A stretch of DNA of 64,000 nt from Henckelia pumila (taxonomy: Eukaryota > Streptophyta > Magnoliopsida > Lamiales > Gesneriaceae), in contig NC_133120.1 in assembly GCF_033568475.1 (NCBI RefSeq), positions 96,056,151-96,120,150 of the forward strand. The letters are read 5' to 3'. Every line of letters starts with the position of its first letter. Position 1 is the first letter of the stretch. Both the position numbers and the translations under genes were made by a program. Below the pieces are notes generated by a model, which was given only the letters and a program-made list of their open reading frames with translations, did no database searches and was not told the origin of the DNA. Of the stretch, positions 1 through 10,585 are shown in pieces.

Positions 1-2217
1 CTTCCCAAAGAGAACAACACCTCCAGAACCAGAGGAAGAAGTAGATCCAGATTTCTTGAATGATTGGGCACGGGGACCCAAAGAACTAGCAGGCCTCGAC
101 TGAGAGAAAGACCTGTTTCGCCGAATGTTGTCCTCTTCCTGGTGACAACGGCTCACCAAACCCTCATAGGACATGTCATCGCCGACCGCCACACGCTCGT
201 GGATCTCAGGGTTAAGGCCCTGAAAGAACAGATTATACTTCATCCCAAAGCTGTCAGCAATCTCGGGGCAATAGGATAGCAGATCAAAGAACTTCTGCTG
301 ATACTCGTCAATAGACATGGCTCCCTGTCGCAGACTCAGTAGCTCTCCCGCCTTCGACTGTCGGAGTGCATGAGGGAAATACAGCTTCTGAAAAGCTGTG
401 CGGAACTCGGCCCAGGTGGCCACCCTCTCGCTGTAACAAAGGGTGCAGAAGTAAACCTCCACCACCTACGAGCTCGCCCATCCAGAAGATATCCAAGGGT
501 CTCCATCTTCTGCTCCTCGGTGCAATGGAAAGTCTGAAAAGCCGTCTCCATGCGGTCTAACCAGTTCTTCGCATCCTCCGGAGACTCACCTCAAACCAAG
601 GGCTTTGGTGCCATCTGCAAGAATCGGCGAACGCTAAAACGTTCCTCATCACGACGACGATGATGACGGTCCCGAAGACGCTCATGATCGTCATCTCCCC
701 AGCGTCCACCTCCACTACCATGGCTACTCTGGTCATCGTAGTTTGCCATCTATAAAAGTACCTCACGGTTACCTTATGCACAATCTAAATCCCAAGAATA
801 CTATGCATGCTCTGATACCATAAATGTAGTGACCCTTACCGAGATCACCTACTAAACAGAACTTAGGCATGCAATTAACTTAGTTAAACAAAAATCAGAA
901 TTCAACTGCGGAAACCATAACATTTATACAATCCCAAGAAAAGGAATCTGTAAATATCTAAAATAATATACAACCAAATTGAATAGTTGTATAAACCCCA
1001 AAACAACATAATAAAAACCTAAACGAAGCTCCAGCTGATCAACCACTGCCTAGCCCCTCTTGGATCCACCTGCCTCGTCCAATCGCAAACCTGTCCCATG
1101 GAATAGGGTGTCCAGAAACACAGAGTACGAGACGTGAGCATAAAACGCTCAGCACGAGAGTATGAGTATACATGCATGCAAAGTGAACTCCCTATAAACT
1201 CGAGGTCAAGGATCAGAGAACAAAGACAGACCGGGCCCTGGTATGTAGCACGCTGTGCCGTTGCTTCAGGAGGTGGCTCCCATACCAAAATACCAGTGGA
1301 TATGCCGGACCCAAATCGATGGAAGTCCAACCACTAACAGGATAGGGTAAAACCTTATTAACAGACATCTCGAACGAGATAGCTCAATATGCAAATGAAT
1401 GCAGCATAAATCAATGGCATATAAATCATGCAGTCATATAATACATGCATACTCAGTCAGGATATCTCGAACAGTACTTTCGTACCTCAAATACTAGGCA
1501 AGTGCTATCAGCCCTAGGTCCACGCCTATAATCCGCGTTACACTGTCAAATGATACTACTATCATTATAGCGTTCTAAAAGCCTTAACTAAGCTAAAGCA
1601 TACTCCTAAATATTTTTAGGAAGAAAAAGCTATACCTTCGTCCGTCGTTAGCCCTTTGCTGTCGAATGCCTCAAAACTAGGCCACAGCTTTGCTACAACG
1701 CCTGGATTTCTATGCAACTTCTGGATTCCCAATGGGATGCCTAGAATTCCCTAGATCTGAGCTGGAAGACTAAGGAATCGAGAGAGAAGAGAGGAATTGG
1801 TGCACTCAAATGTGAGCTCGGCACTCCCTATTTATAGACGGAGTTCGGATCGTTCGAACTGGATTTCGGATCGTCCGAACACGTTCGGATCGTTCGAACT
1901 GGACTTCGGATCGTCCGAACCCAATATTGCATCACTGCTTATGTCAGCATAATGATGTCATCCATGACGACTGTCGGCAGCACGTTCGGAGCATCCGAAC
2001 CACTCTTCGGATCATCCGAACCCTGCCTTCGGACCGTCCGAACTCACCAACGGAGCCTCCAAACCCGACGACCCTCTAACCATTATCGAGCGTTCTGAAT
2101 CCATTTCCGAACTCTGTTAATCCATCTGGGACTCCCTTAATCATGTTTTATTACGTCAAAACATGATCGGATTATTAATTACTTGTAAATCGTTAATTCT
2201 GGATACGGGTTACTACA
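1..2217 (-). mobile_element. Ty3/gypsy chromovirus-type element A1, 5' part only (fossil)
   Basis: Reading leftward, this holds a 5' LTR (2217 to 825), a primer site for initiator tRNA-Met (TGGTATCAGAGC on the minus strand, plus-strand 809-820) and the start of gag at about 749. Gag shows the retrotransposon capsid signature, with a run like [10 protein letters not shown] followed by WLDRMETAFQTF and RARRWWRFTSAP. The element leaves the window on the left, so its pol and 3' LTR are not visible. Sequence immediately right of the LTR is the pol gene of a Tat element, so A1 appears nested in it. The visible coding part is broken. The Tekay/Del lineage is inferred from the related elements A2 and B, which end in a chromodomain-like tail. 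Confidence 0.8.
825..2217 (-). repeat. 5' LTR of element A1
   Basis: The LTR runs from TGTAGTGACC at 825 to GGGTTACTACA at 2217, so its ends are the inverted hexamers TGTAGT/ACTACA, and it is 1,393 bp long. On the minus strand a TATA box (TATAAATA, near 1830) follows a U3 array of imperfect palindromes of the form TTCGGA-nnn-TCCGAA (about 1845-2060). It matches the LTRs of A2 over most of its length, so it is the same family, but its palindromes have different flanking bases. Confidence 0.85.
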
Positions 2218-5200
2218 GGAAGGATCCCTGTCTGCAGGTACTCAACGAGGGGGGCCATCCAGGATCTTTCCAAGGCCTCTCTTGTTCTCTCCTCTATAGC
2301 CATCACCGATCCGGATTGTTGTATCACTTCCCGGATATCAATACTAGTCAGAGATGATGTCATCCTGGCTAGGGCGTCTGCCTCAGCATTATGCTCCCTG
2401 GGAATTTGTTCGATGCTCCAGCTAGAAAATTCTTCTCTCTGCTGCTTGATAAGCCCCACATACTCTTGTAATCTCTTCTCCCTGATGCTAAAGGTTCCCT
2501 GGACTTGATGCACCACTAGTTGAGAATCAGAATACACAATTACGTGTCCTGATCCCGCCTCCCGGACCAGTTTCAAACCTGAGATTACTGCCTCATACTC
2601 CGCTTCATTGTTAGATCTAAAAGATGATAACCTTATCGCCACTTTAGTTTTTTCCTGAGTGGGAGAAATGAGGATTACTCCCACCCCGTTTCCTTCCATA
2701 CTGCTAGCCCCATCTACAAAGACTCTCCACACCTCTTCCTGACCAAAGATGATGACCTCGGTCAGGAAGTCAGACAAAGCTTGTGCCTTAATAGCCGCCC
2801 GAGGCCTGTATTCTACATCGTATTCTCCCAGCTCCACTGCCCACTTGACCAATAATCCTGAAGCATCCGGATGAGTCATCACTCGGCCCAAGAGGCTATT
2901 GGTTAAGACAGTGACCGGATGAGATAGGAAGTAAGGCCGGAGCTTTCGGGTTGTCAGGATGAGGGCCAGGGCCATCTTTCCCATTTCACTGTATCGGATC
3001 TCAGGCCCCTTCAGAGCGTGGCTTACATAATAAATTGGCTTTTGATCTCCTCCCTCTTCCTTTATCAGCACCGTGCTTACAGCAAACTCTGTCGTGGAAA
3101 TATATACCCATAACTTCTCCCCTGGTTCAGGTTTAACCAAGATGGGCAGATTTGCTAGATGCTCCTTCATCTCCTGGAAAGCCCGTTCACAATCCTCACT
3201 CCATCCAAACCTCTTAGCCTTTCTCAACACCTGAAAGAAAGGATGACTCCGATGGGCAGACCGAGAAATGAAACGAGACAAGGCAGTGATTCTTCTGGTT
3301 AACCGCTGCACCTCCCTAACTGAAGAGGGTGATGGCATCTCCTTTAGGATCTTTACCATCTCCGGGTTCACCTCTATTCCTCTCTCAGTCACTAAAAATC
3401 CCAAAAACTTCCCGCTTTTCACTCCGAACACGCACTTAGCCGGGTTAAGCTTCACCCCGTACCTTCGCAAGGTACCAAAGGTTTCTTCCAAGTCAAAAAT
3501 AAAATGGTCCCGGGTCCTGAACTTTACCAGAATATCATCCACATACACCTCCACGTTCCGGCCCAATTGATTTTGGAAGACTTTATCCATCATCCTTTGA
3601 TAGGTGGTTCCTGCATTTTTTAACCCGAAAGGCATAACCATATAACAAAATGTTCCTCCTGACGTAACAAAACTGACCTTATCCTGGTCCTCCCTAGCTA
3701 GAGAAATCTGATGGTATCCTTGGTAAGCATCCATAAAGCAAAGCAGCTCATACCCGGAGGTAGAATCCACCAATTGATCAATCCGGGGCAGAGGATAGTA
3801 GTCCTTGGGGAAGGCTTTGTTTAAGTCTCGGAAGTCCATACACATTCTCCATTTTCCTGTACTCTTGGGTACCAGCACCACGTTAGACAATCAAGTAGAA
3901 AACTGTACCTCCTTGACGTGCCCTGCTTCCAGCAGTTCCAGGACTTGTTCGGCAATGACATTGTCCTTCTCTGCCCCAAAGTGTCTTTTCTTTTGCTTGA
4001 TAGGCCGGGATCCTGGGAGGATATTCAGCTTGTGCTCGGCCAGATGAGACGGGACTCCAGTTAGTTCTTTGGGAGACCAGGCAAACACATCCACGTTTTG
4101 AGCCAGGCAAGCTTTCAATTGCTCGGCCAAAGCAGGCTCCAGACCCCGAGCTATCCGGGCAATCTTCCCCGACTGTCCGGGCATTACCTCCACCTCCTCA
4201 TATTCCTATTTTAACTCTTCCACTGCGCATACCTCCTCCTGCTGAAGATCGTCCTTTCTCTCCGTCCCTCGGGCCCTCTTATTGTCCACCTGGATGGTGT
4301 CCGCATAACACCGCCGAGAGGAATGTTGATCTCCCTTTACTTCACCCACTTGATTTCCCACCGGGAATTTGATCCTCTGGTGATATGCAGAAGCGACAGC
4401 CATAAAAGCATTCAGGGCCGGTCTTCCTAGGATGATATTGTAGGAAGATGGGGCCTCCACCACGGTAAAGAGGGTCGTGATAGTCTTCTTTATATCACAT
4501 GATCCCAGGGTGATTGGTAGCCATACTTCTCCACTGGGCCGAACAGTATGTCCTGCGAACCCATACAGAGATGTTTTCACGGGATGGATCTCACACCCTT
4601 GTAAGTCCATTTGCTCGAATGCTTCTTGGAAGATGACATTCACAGAACTCCCCGAATCCACAAACACCCTTCTCATGTCATAGTTAGCAACTCGAGCCCA
4701 GATAAGTAAAGCGTCGTTGTGAGGCAGACACACTCCTTCCAATTCCCCCGGTCCAAATGTAATGATTGGGCTGGGGTCCAACCTCCGGGCCTCGATTCCC
4801 AGGATTTCTCTTTTACTCCAAGATTTTTGAGCCCTATTAGAGTCCCCATCAGTGTAACCTCCCGAAATCATGTTGATCACCCCTTTAGAAGATCCCTCTC
4901 GGGGTTCTTTGTCTGGCCTTCGAGGTGTCATCTCCCAAGTTTTCGGAGGGTCGGGCCTATTGGGCCGCGTGATGTCGGGCTATAGCACCCAGGGACGCCC
5001 CTGCTGCTTCTTCTCCACATGCCTTGCTTCCTCTGGTACAGACTGTCCTGGCTCTGATATGAGCCTTCGGCACTCACTGGTGTCATGGGTGTTTACCCGA
5101 TGTATCGAGCAATATTTTCCCGGCCTTTTTGGAGGTAACGGCTGGGCATTCTCCTCACATAGATGAATCTCTCGATCCCGGGTTATCCTGTGAGGAGCAT

Positions 5201-7127
5201 AGGTGGCAAGCCTCCCTGGTTGATCCGGCCTTCTTCTTCCCGTATTACTCTGGTTTCCTTTCTCCTTGTGTGCTTCATTCTTGTCTTTCTTCCTCTTCTG
5301 CCGCTGGGCTTCCTCCATGTTGATATATTTCTCCGCTCGAGCCAAGAGGTCCTCGAAGTATCGGGGAGCCCTCTTGACTAAAGACCGGAATAATTCTTCT
5401 TCTTTAAGTTCCTGTGTGAAAGCAGTGATTTTGGTTTCCGGTGCACACGCAGGTACTTTCAGGGCCACTCTATTGAACTTCCTAATATATGCTCTTAAAG
5501 ACTCCTCGTTTAGCTGTTTTATCTCAAAGAGGCTGAGAGTGGTTTTTTTGTATCGCTTGCTGCTGCTGAAGTGTTATAAAAAGACTTCCCGAAATTCTTT
5601 GAAAGTCTTAATACTTCCTTCTTCCAAGTTTTCGAACCATCTTTGGGCGGAATCCACCAAGGTAGTCAAAAATACCTTGCATTTGATTTGATCACCATAA
5701 CAGTGTAACATTGCCACATTCTCAAATTGAGTCATATGCTCTTCTGAATCGGCATTGCCATCATACTCCTTTATTTTGGCAGATTTGAAATAGACCGGCA
5801 GTGGCTCCCCAATGATTTCCGGGGAGAAAGGACAGCCCAAACTCTTGACCCACGAAGATTCCTGCGGGTCCGTGTTCTCCAGCTTTTGTATTTTTTGTTT
5901 CAGCATCTCCAGTTCCCCCGCCATAGTGACATTTGCAGACCCAGCATGTGAATTTCCCTCCTCCTCCAAGTGTATGCCTTTGTTCTTTTCTTTTTCGGGT
6001 CTCGGCTCCTTTTCTCTTTCTCCTTCTTGTCCTTTTTCGTTCTCCCTCCCTAGGCCATCCTTTCCTCCTTCTTGTTGTATTGCCATGGCCTTTTGCATAG
6101 CGGCGTCTACCATAGCGTTCATTTGTTCTTGCATTGCGGTAATCGCTTGATGAGAGCTTTCTGGATCATCAATGATGGTCATATCTACGCCTTGAACTCA
6201 CTTTTTCACAGACGCCGCCAATGATGTGGTTATCATAAAATGAGTACCCGGGAGTGAGCAAATTCCCGGGTGAAAAAGATAGGTCAATACCTTATCAATT
6301 AGGAATCTAAGGTTATTCGGATATTTGAGAGAGTGAGTATGTATGCGGAATAATGATGATGCCTTGAGAGATTCTCCTTAGGTCCCTTTTTATAGTCGCC
6401 CGCCCGGGTCCTTAATGATTATTGGGTATGGGCTTACTGACCGCCTGCATGAGGATGGGATGTTTACCATGTGTGATTTAGACACCCCGTCACTTTCCGC
6501 AGGAGCCCATCTCGTTGGCACGTGGTTAATAATGATTTTGGTCTGTGATTTGCATCTGTTATACTTCAAGTAGACGTGGCCGCTTCCTAGCCCTAAAGAT
6601 AGAAAAACTCAGGTCCCACCGACCTCCCGGGATTCTTGAGGCCTTCCCGGGTATTTACACCCTCCGGGGTTTATTTATACCGGGTTTCCTTATACCCGGG
6701 TGAACAATATCTCCCGGGCTACTTTTCCACCGGGACATCACCATACTTTCTAAAGATAGTCGGGCTAGGACCTGCTCCGCTGTCCCGAAGAAGAGAGGCG
6801 CCCTTGTTACTTATCCTCCTCCTGGGTGAACAATCTCCCCTGGGCTACTTTTCCACCGGGACATCACCACACTTCCTAAAGATAGTCGGGCTAGGACCTG
6901 CTCCGCTGTCCCGAAGAAGAGAGGCGCCCTTGTTACTTATCCTTTTCCCGGGTGATTAATTTCTCTCGGGCTACTAGGACCTGCTCCGCTATCCCGAAAA
7001 AGAGAGGCCCTTGTTACTTATCCTCCTCCCGGGTGATTAATTTCTCCCGGGCTACTTTTCCACCGGGACATCACCAATATGTATATCAAATATTCTTTAT
7101 TCTTCAGAGTCTCCCACTTTGTTGGCA
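2218..7127 (-). mobile_element. Ty3/gypsy Tat-lineage element interrupted by A1 (fossil)
   Basis: Reading leftward: 5' LTR (about 7127-6222), primer-site region (about 6221-6195, minus strand TTGGCGGCGTCTGTG), gag (about 6182-4980), aspartic protease with DSGSS (about 4930-4200), reverse transcriptase with YVDDILVK (about 4190-3400), RNase H, then a second, archaeal-type RNase H with FVDGASS and NNEAEYEA (about 2750-2350). The extra RNase H is the hallmark of the plant Tat group (Retand/Ogre relatives). The body stops at the edge of element A1, whose insertion separates it from its integrase and 3' LTR, presumably outside the window. The coding region is broken, with a few breaks. It must be older than A1. 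Confidence 0.82.
6222..7127 (-). repeat. Putative 5' LTR of the Tat element, with internal subrepeats
   Basis: Chosen by context: it sits directly beyond the primer-site-like sequence. On the minus strand it would start TGCCAACAAAG and end CCACATCA. The second LTR is not visible, so the borders are provisional. About 6698-7075 holds three to four imperfect copies of a GC-rich unit of about 125 bp (one copy about 80 bp, the last partial), with CCCGGG-rich starts and a shared stretch ending in TTGTTACTTATCC. Confidence 0.55.
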
Positions 7128-7313
7128 CCCAAAGAGGATATAATTAAAAATTAAATATATCTTCATTACTCATGATGCAATTTTATATTATATAGTATAC
7201 ATAGTTTATCAATAATTAATTTTTAGATGATAATTGAATATAAATGAAAATTTATAAATACAACTTTATTTCTCATGATACAATAAATCACTCATTAAGG
7301 TTGGACTAAAATC
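7128..7313. other. Short AT-rich host spacer
   Basis: AT-rich DNA between the Tat LTR and the MITE. I see no gene or structured feature. Confidence 0.5.
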
Positions 7314-7316
7314 TTA

Positions 7317-7910
7317 GAGGGTGTTTGGTAGAGCTTAAAAGTTCTTTCAAATAGCTTATAAGCTCTCAAATTTTGTTTGGCAAAAATTTTTAAAAACAAC
7401 TTATAAGCTGTCAAAATAAGTTGTTTGACAGCTTATAAGCTGTTTTTAAAAAAGTAAAGGGGGAGGTATTTTTTTTTCAAAAAGATCTTATTTTAATATT
7501 CTATCTCTCTAAAATATCCTTGAATATTTTCATAAATCTCCATCATATCCTCCACCCATTAAATATTAAATATTATTTTTTAAAAAAATTACAAATCACA
7601 TAAATTTTTTTAAAATAAAATATTAAAACAGTTTTATTTTTTAATATATGTTTATTCTAAAACTATTTTCGTATGTGTATAACTCAAAATTTTATTTTCA
7701 TAGAATTATACCTTTTTTGGTAATTTTGACAATAAAAAGATCTTATAATACCAAACATATCAACATCTTTAAGTTGTTTAAAATAAGTTTACCCAAACAC
7801 TTTAACAACTTATTTTTAAAATAAGTTCTAACAACTTATAAGCTCGTAAAATAGTTTTTAAGCACTAGGATCTTATAAGTTCTTTTTAATAAGTTTAGTC
7901 AAACACCCTC
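7317..7910. mobile_element. MITE, PIF/Harbinger-like (non-autonomous DNA transposon)
   Basis: The ends are inverted: GAGGGTGTTTG at 7317 and CAAACACCCTC at 7900-7910. The next bases, rich in CTTATAAG-type motifs, are also loosely inverted. TTA flanks both sides (7314-7316 and 7911-7913), fitting the 3-bp TWA target of PIF/Harbinger elements. No transposase is encoded in the 594 bp. A hAT-type MITE is the alternative if the true ends lie a base or two inside. Confidence 0.7.
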
Positions 7911-9176
7911 TTAATCTCTTTTTTGCCTTTGTTTTTTTATCTCATTTTTTCATAATTTTCCATACATATTTATTTATCAATAATACAGTTTGAGGGTAAA
8001 GTTATAAATTTAAAATGAAAAATTTTTGCACATCATTCATTCTTATTTTTATAGTAGAGATAGAGATGGATTATAGTAGAGATAGATATATTAGCCTTAA
8101 TTTTTTCACCCCTAATTGGTTTATTGTTTTCAAAGTTCTCTATCTTCCCTTTCGGTTGGTATCTTTTTAATTTGTCACGGTGGTTGGTTATCAAGAGTAC
8201 ATGCGATATAATGGCATTCGTCATCATGTTATATATATATATATATATTAATTATTATTGTTAATATATAATTTAATGATGCAGATAATTAATGACATTA
8301 TCTAATTAACTTGAATTTTTATTGGAGAAATGACAAGTACGTGTGATATTTATGATATGGATGCATGATAATGCAATTCCACCTTTAGTATAAATGATGT
8401 ACAATTACAATGACACATTGTCTCCCTAGTCAATACGTTTCATTTTTAAAGATCGAAGAGCTCATCCAAAATTTAAGATAACTAGCTAGGTGCTACGTAC
8501 GTTGTAAAAAAAAAAAAAAAAAACCACTAATGTTAAGTCGATGTTTTAATATTTTCTTTTTTATATTGATATTATTTTTGGGATAGTTTGAAAAATGACT
8601 TTGATCAAATAAATTTTTTGATTTATAACATTTTTTGAAAAAAAATTGCAAAATGATCTTCAAATGCAAAGAAAATAGAAAGTCTAAAATTTATACATGG
8701 AATTGATTCTAAATTATTATATTTCGTTTTCGTATGCCGATTTCGTGAAGACGTGATTTGGTTGGAGAAAACATCCTTTTTTTTTCTAAAAAAATCATTT
8801 AGTTATTTAGAGGTCACATCTTTGCTTGTTGATTGTTTATCAGTTTGTTACAATTCTTGGTCCTTTCTTTTGTCTTGTTCGGTTGTTCCACTTCCGCGCA
8901 ACACAAGTTTGGCTCTTGGCATTTGTGTTCCGTGAAGTTGCTTTCGTTATTTGGATGCACTTTCGATTAAATGCTAATTCTTGTCCAAAACGACGATCGA
9001 AAAAAAAAAAAAAAAAAAAAAATCAAAAACACAAATTCTTGTCGCAAATCATGACAGGAAATTAAGAAGGCATGCATGTAATATGGTTGATGATTCGATG
9101 GAGCGTTAACATTGTAGTGAGATTGCCAACTTGTTCTGGAAAATAAATGATTTATAGAATTTGGATATATAATATA
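7911..9176. other. AT-rich intergenic DNA, no gene seen
   Basis: Contains a short (TA)n run near 8227-8248 and two A-tracts, about 8505-8523 and 9001-9022. The second follows a less AT-rich stretch (about 8810-9000), which could be an old retroposon with a tail, but I recognise no family. The open frames here are short and have no recognisable domain. Confidence 0.5.
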
Positions 9177-9181
9177 TGGAA

Positions 9182-10451
9182 TGTAGTGACCTTTACCTGG
9201 ATCACCTACTAAACAGAACTTAGGCATGCAATTAACTTAATTAAACGGATATCAGAATAAAACTGCGGAAACCATAAACATTATACAATCCCAAGGCAAG
9301 GAATCTGTAAATACCCAAATATAATACAACTCAATCGAACAGTTGTATCAATCCAATAACAACAGAATAAAACCTAGGCGAAGCTCCAGCTGACCAACTA
9401 CTGCCTAGCTCCTCTTGGATCCACCCGCCTCGTCCAATCGCAAACCTGCCCCATGGAATAGGGTGTCCAGAAACACAGAGTACGAGACGTGAGCATAAAA
9501 CGCTCAGCACGAGAGTATGAGTATACATGCATACAAAGTGAACTCCCTATAAACTCGAGGTCAAGGATCAGATAACAGAGACAGACCGGGCCTTGGTATG
9601 TAGCACGTTGTGCCGTCGCTTCAGGAGGTGGCTCCCATACCATAATACCAGTGGATTTACCGGACCCAAAGCCATGGAAGTCCATCCACTAACAGGATAG
9701 GGTACAACCCTACTAATAGACATCTCGAAGGAGATAGCTCAGTATGCAATGAATGCAGCATAAATCAATGACATATAAACCATGCAGTCACATAATACAT
9801 GCATACTCAGTCAGGATATCTCGAACAGTACTTTCGTACCTCAAATCAGTGAAAGCTCTACCAACTCTAGGTCCACGCCTATAGTCTGCTCTACACTGCC
9901 AAATGATACTACTATCATTATAGTGCTCTAAAAGCCTTAACTAAGCTATTGCATACTCCTAAATATTTATAGGAAGCAAAAGTTATACCTTCGTCCGTCG
10001 TTAGCCCTTTGATGTCGATGCCTCCAGAACTTGGGCACAACTCCGCTACGACTATCGAACGCCTCGCCAACCCCCGGGTCAAGCTTATGAAGACTAGAAC
10101 TACTCAAATATGCCTGGAATAGAGAGGGATTCTCGGAATTGGCAATTGAAAATGAAGCCTCGGCCTTCTATTTATAGACCACGATCGGAACGTCCGATCC
10201 TGCCATCGGAGCTTCCGAAGATCCTCATCTGCCACGTGTCAAAATATCACTGGTTGACTTCGGATAGGGGCGATCAGAGCTTCTGATCCTGATCGGAGCT
10301 TCCGATCCTGCTATATGTCATGTCTGACGTAATACCATCGGAGCTTCCGATCTCGATCGGAACGCGGAGCTTCCGATCCGTCCGGTACTCAATCTATTTA
10401 ATTAGTGTTGATTAATCCCTTAATCACTGATTTCGGGTACGGGCTACAACA
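9182..10451 (-). repeat. 3' LTR of element A2
   Basis: Starts TGTAGTGACC and ends next to the polypurine tract, which reads AAGTGGGGGAGAA on the minus strand. About 1,270 bp. The U3 part (about 10180-10390) carries imperfect palindromes GATCGGA-nnn-TCCGATC next to a TATA box (minus strand TATAAATAG, near 10170). Confidence 0.88.
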
Positions 10452-10585
10452 TTCTCCCCCACTTAAGATATTTCGTCCTCGAAATCAGATCTTAAGAATC
10501 GAATGTAATACAGAAATCAGAAACATTTTTTTATTCAAATCAAACGTTTACAGAGTTTGCAACTGAATACAACTTAAGAATGAAA

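Noticed and set aside
1840-2065. CRISPR-like array of short repeats
   Set aside because: The repeats are imperfect palindromes inside an LTR promoter, without uniform spacers, in a plant nuclear context.
3268-3570. Plus-strand open frame of 100 codons opposite Tat reverse transcriptase
   Set aside because: It is the antisense shadow of the element's RT region, with no domain of its own.
5266-6150. Plus-strand open frames opposite Tat gag
   Set aside because: Antisense to gag; composition (Ser/Phe/Cys runs) reflects the complementary strand of Lys/Glu-rich gag.
8753-9065. Possible short plus-strand gene in intergenic DNA
   Set aside because: Two overlapping short frames running into a poly-A tract, no start context, no domain and no support from splice signals.
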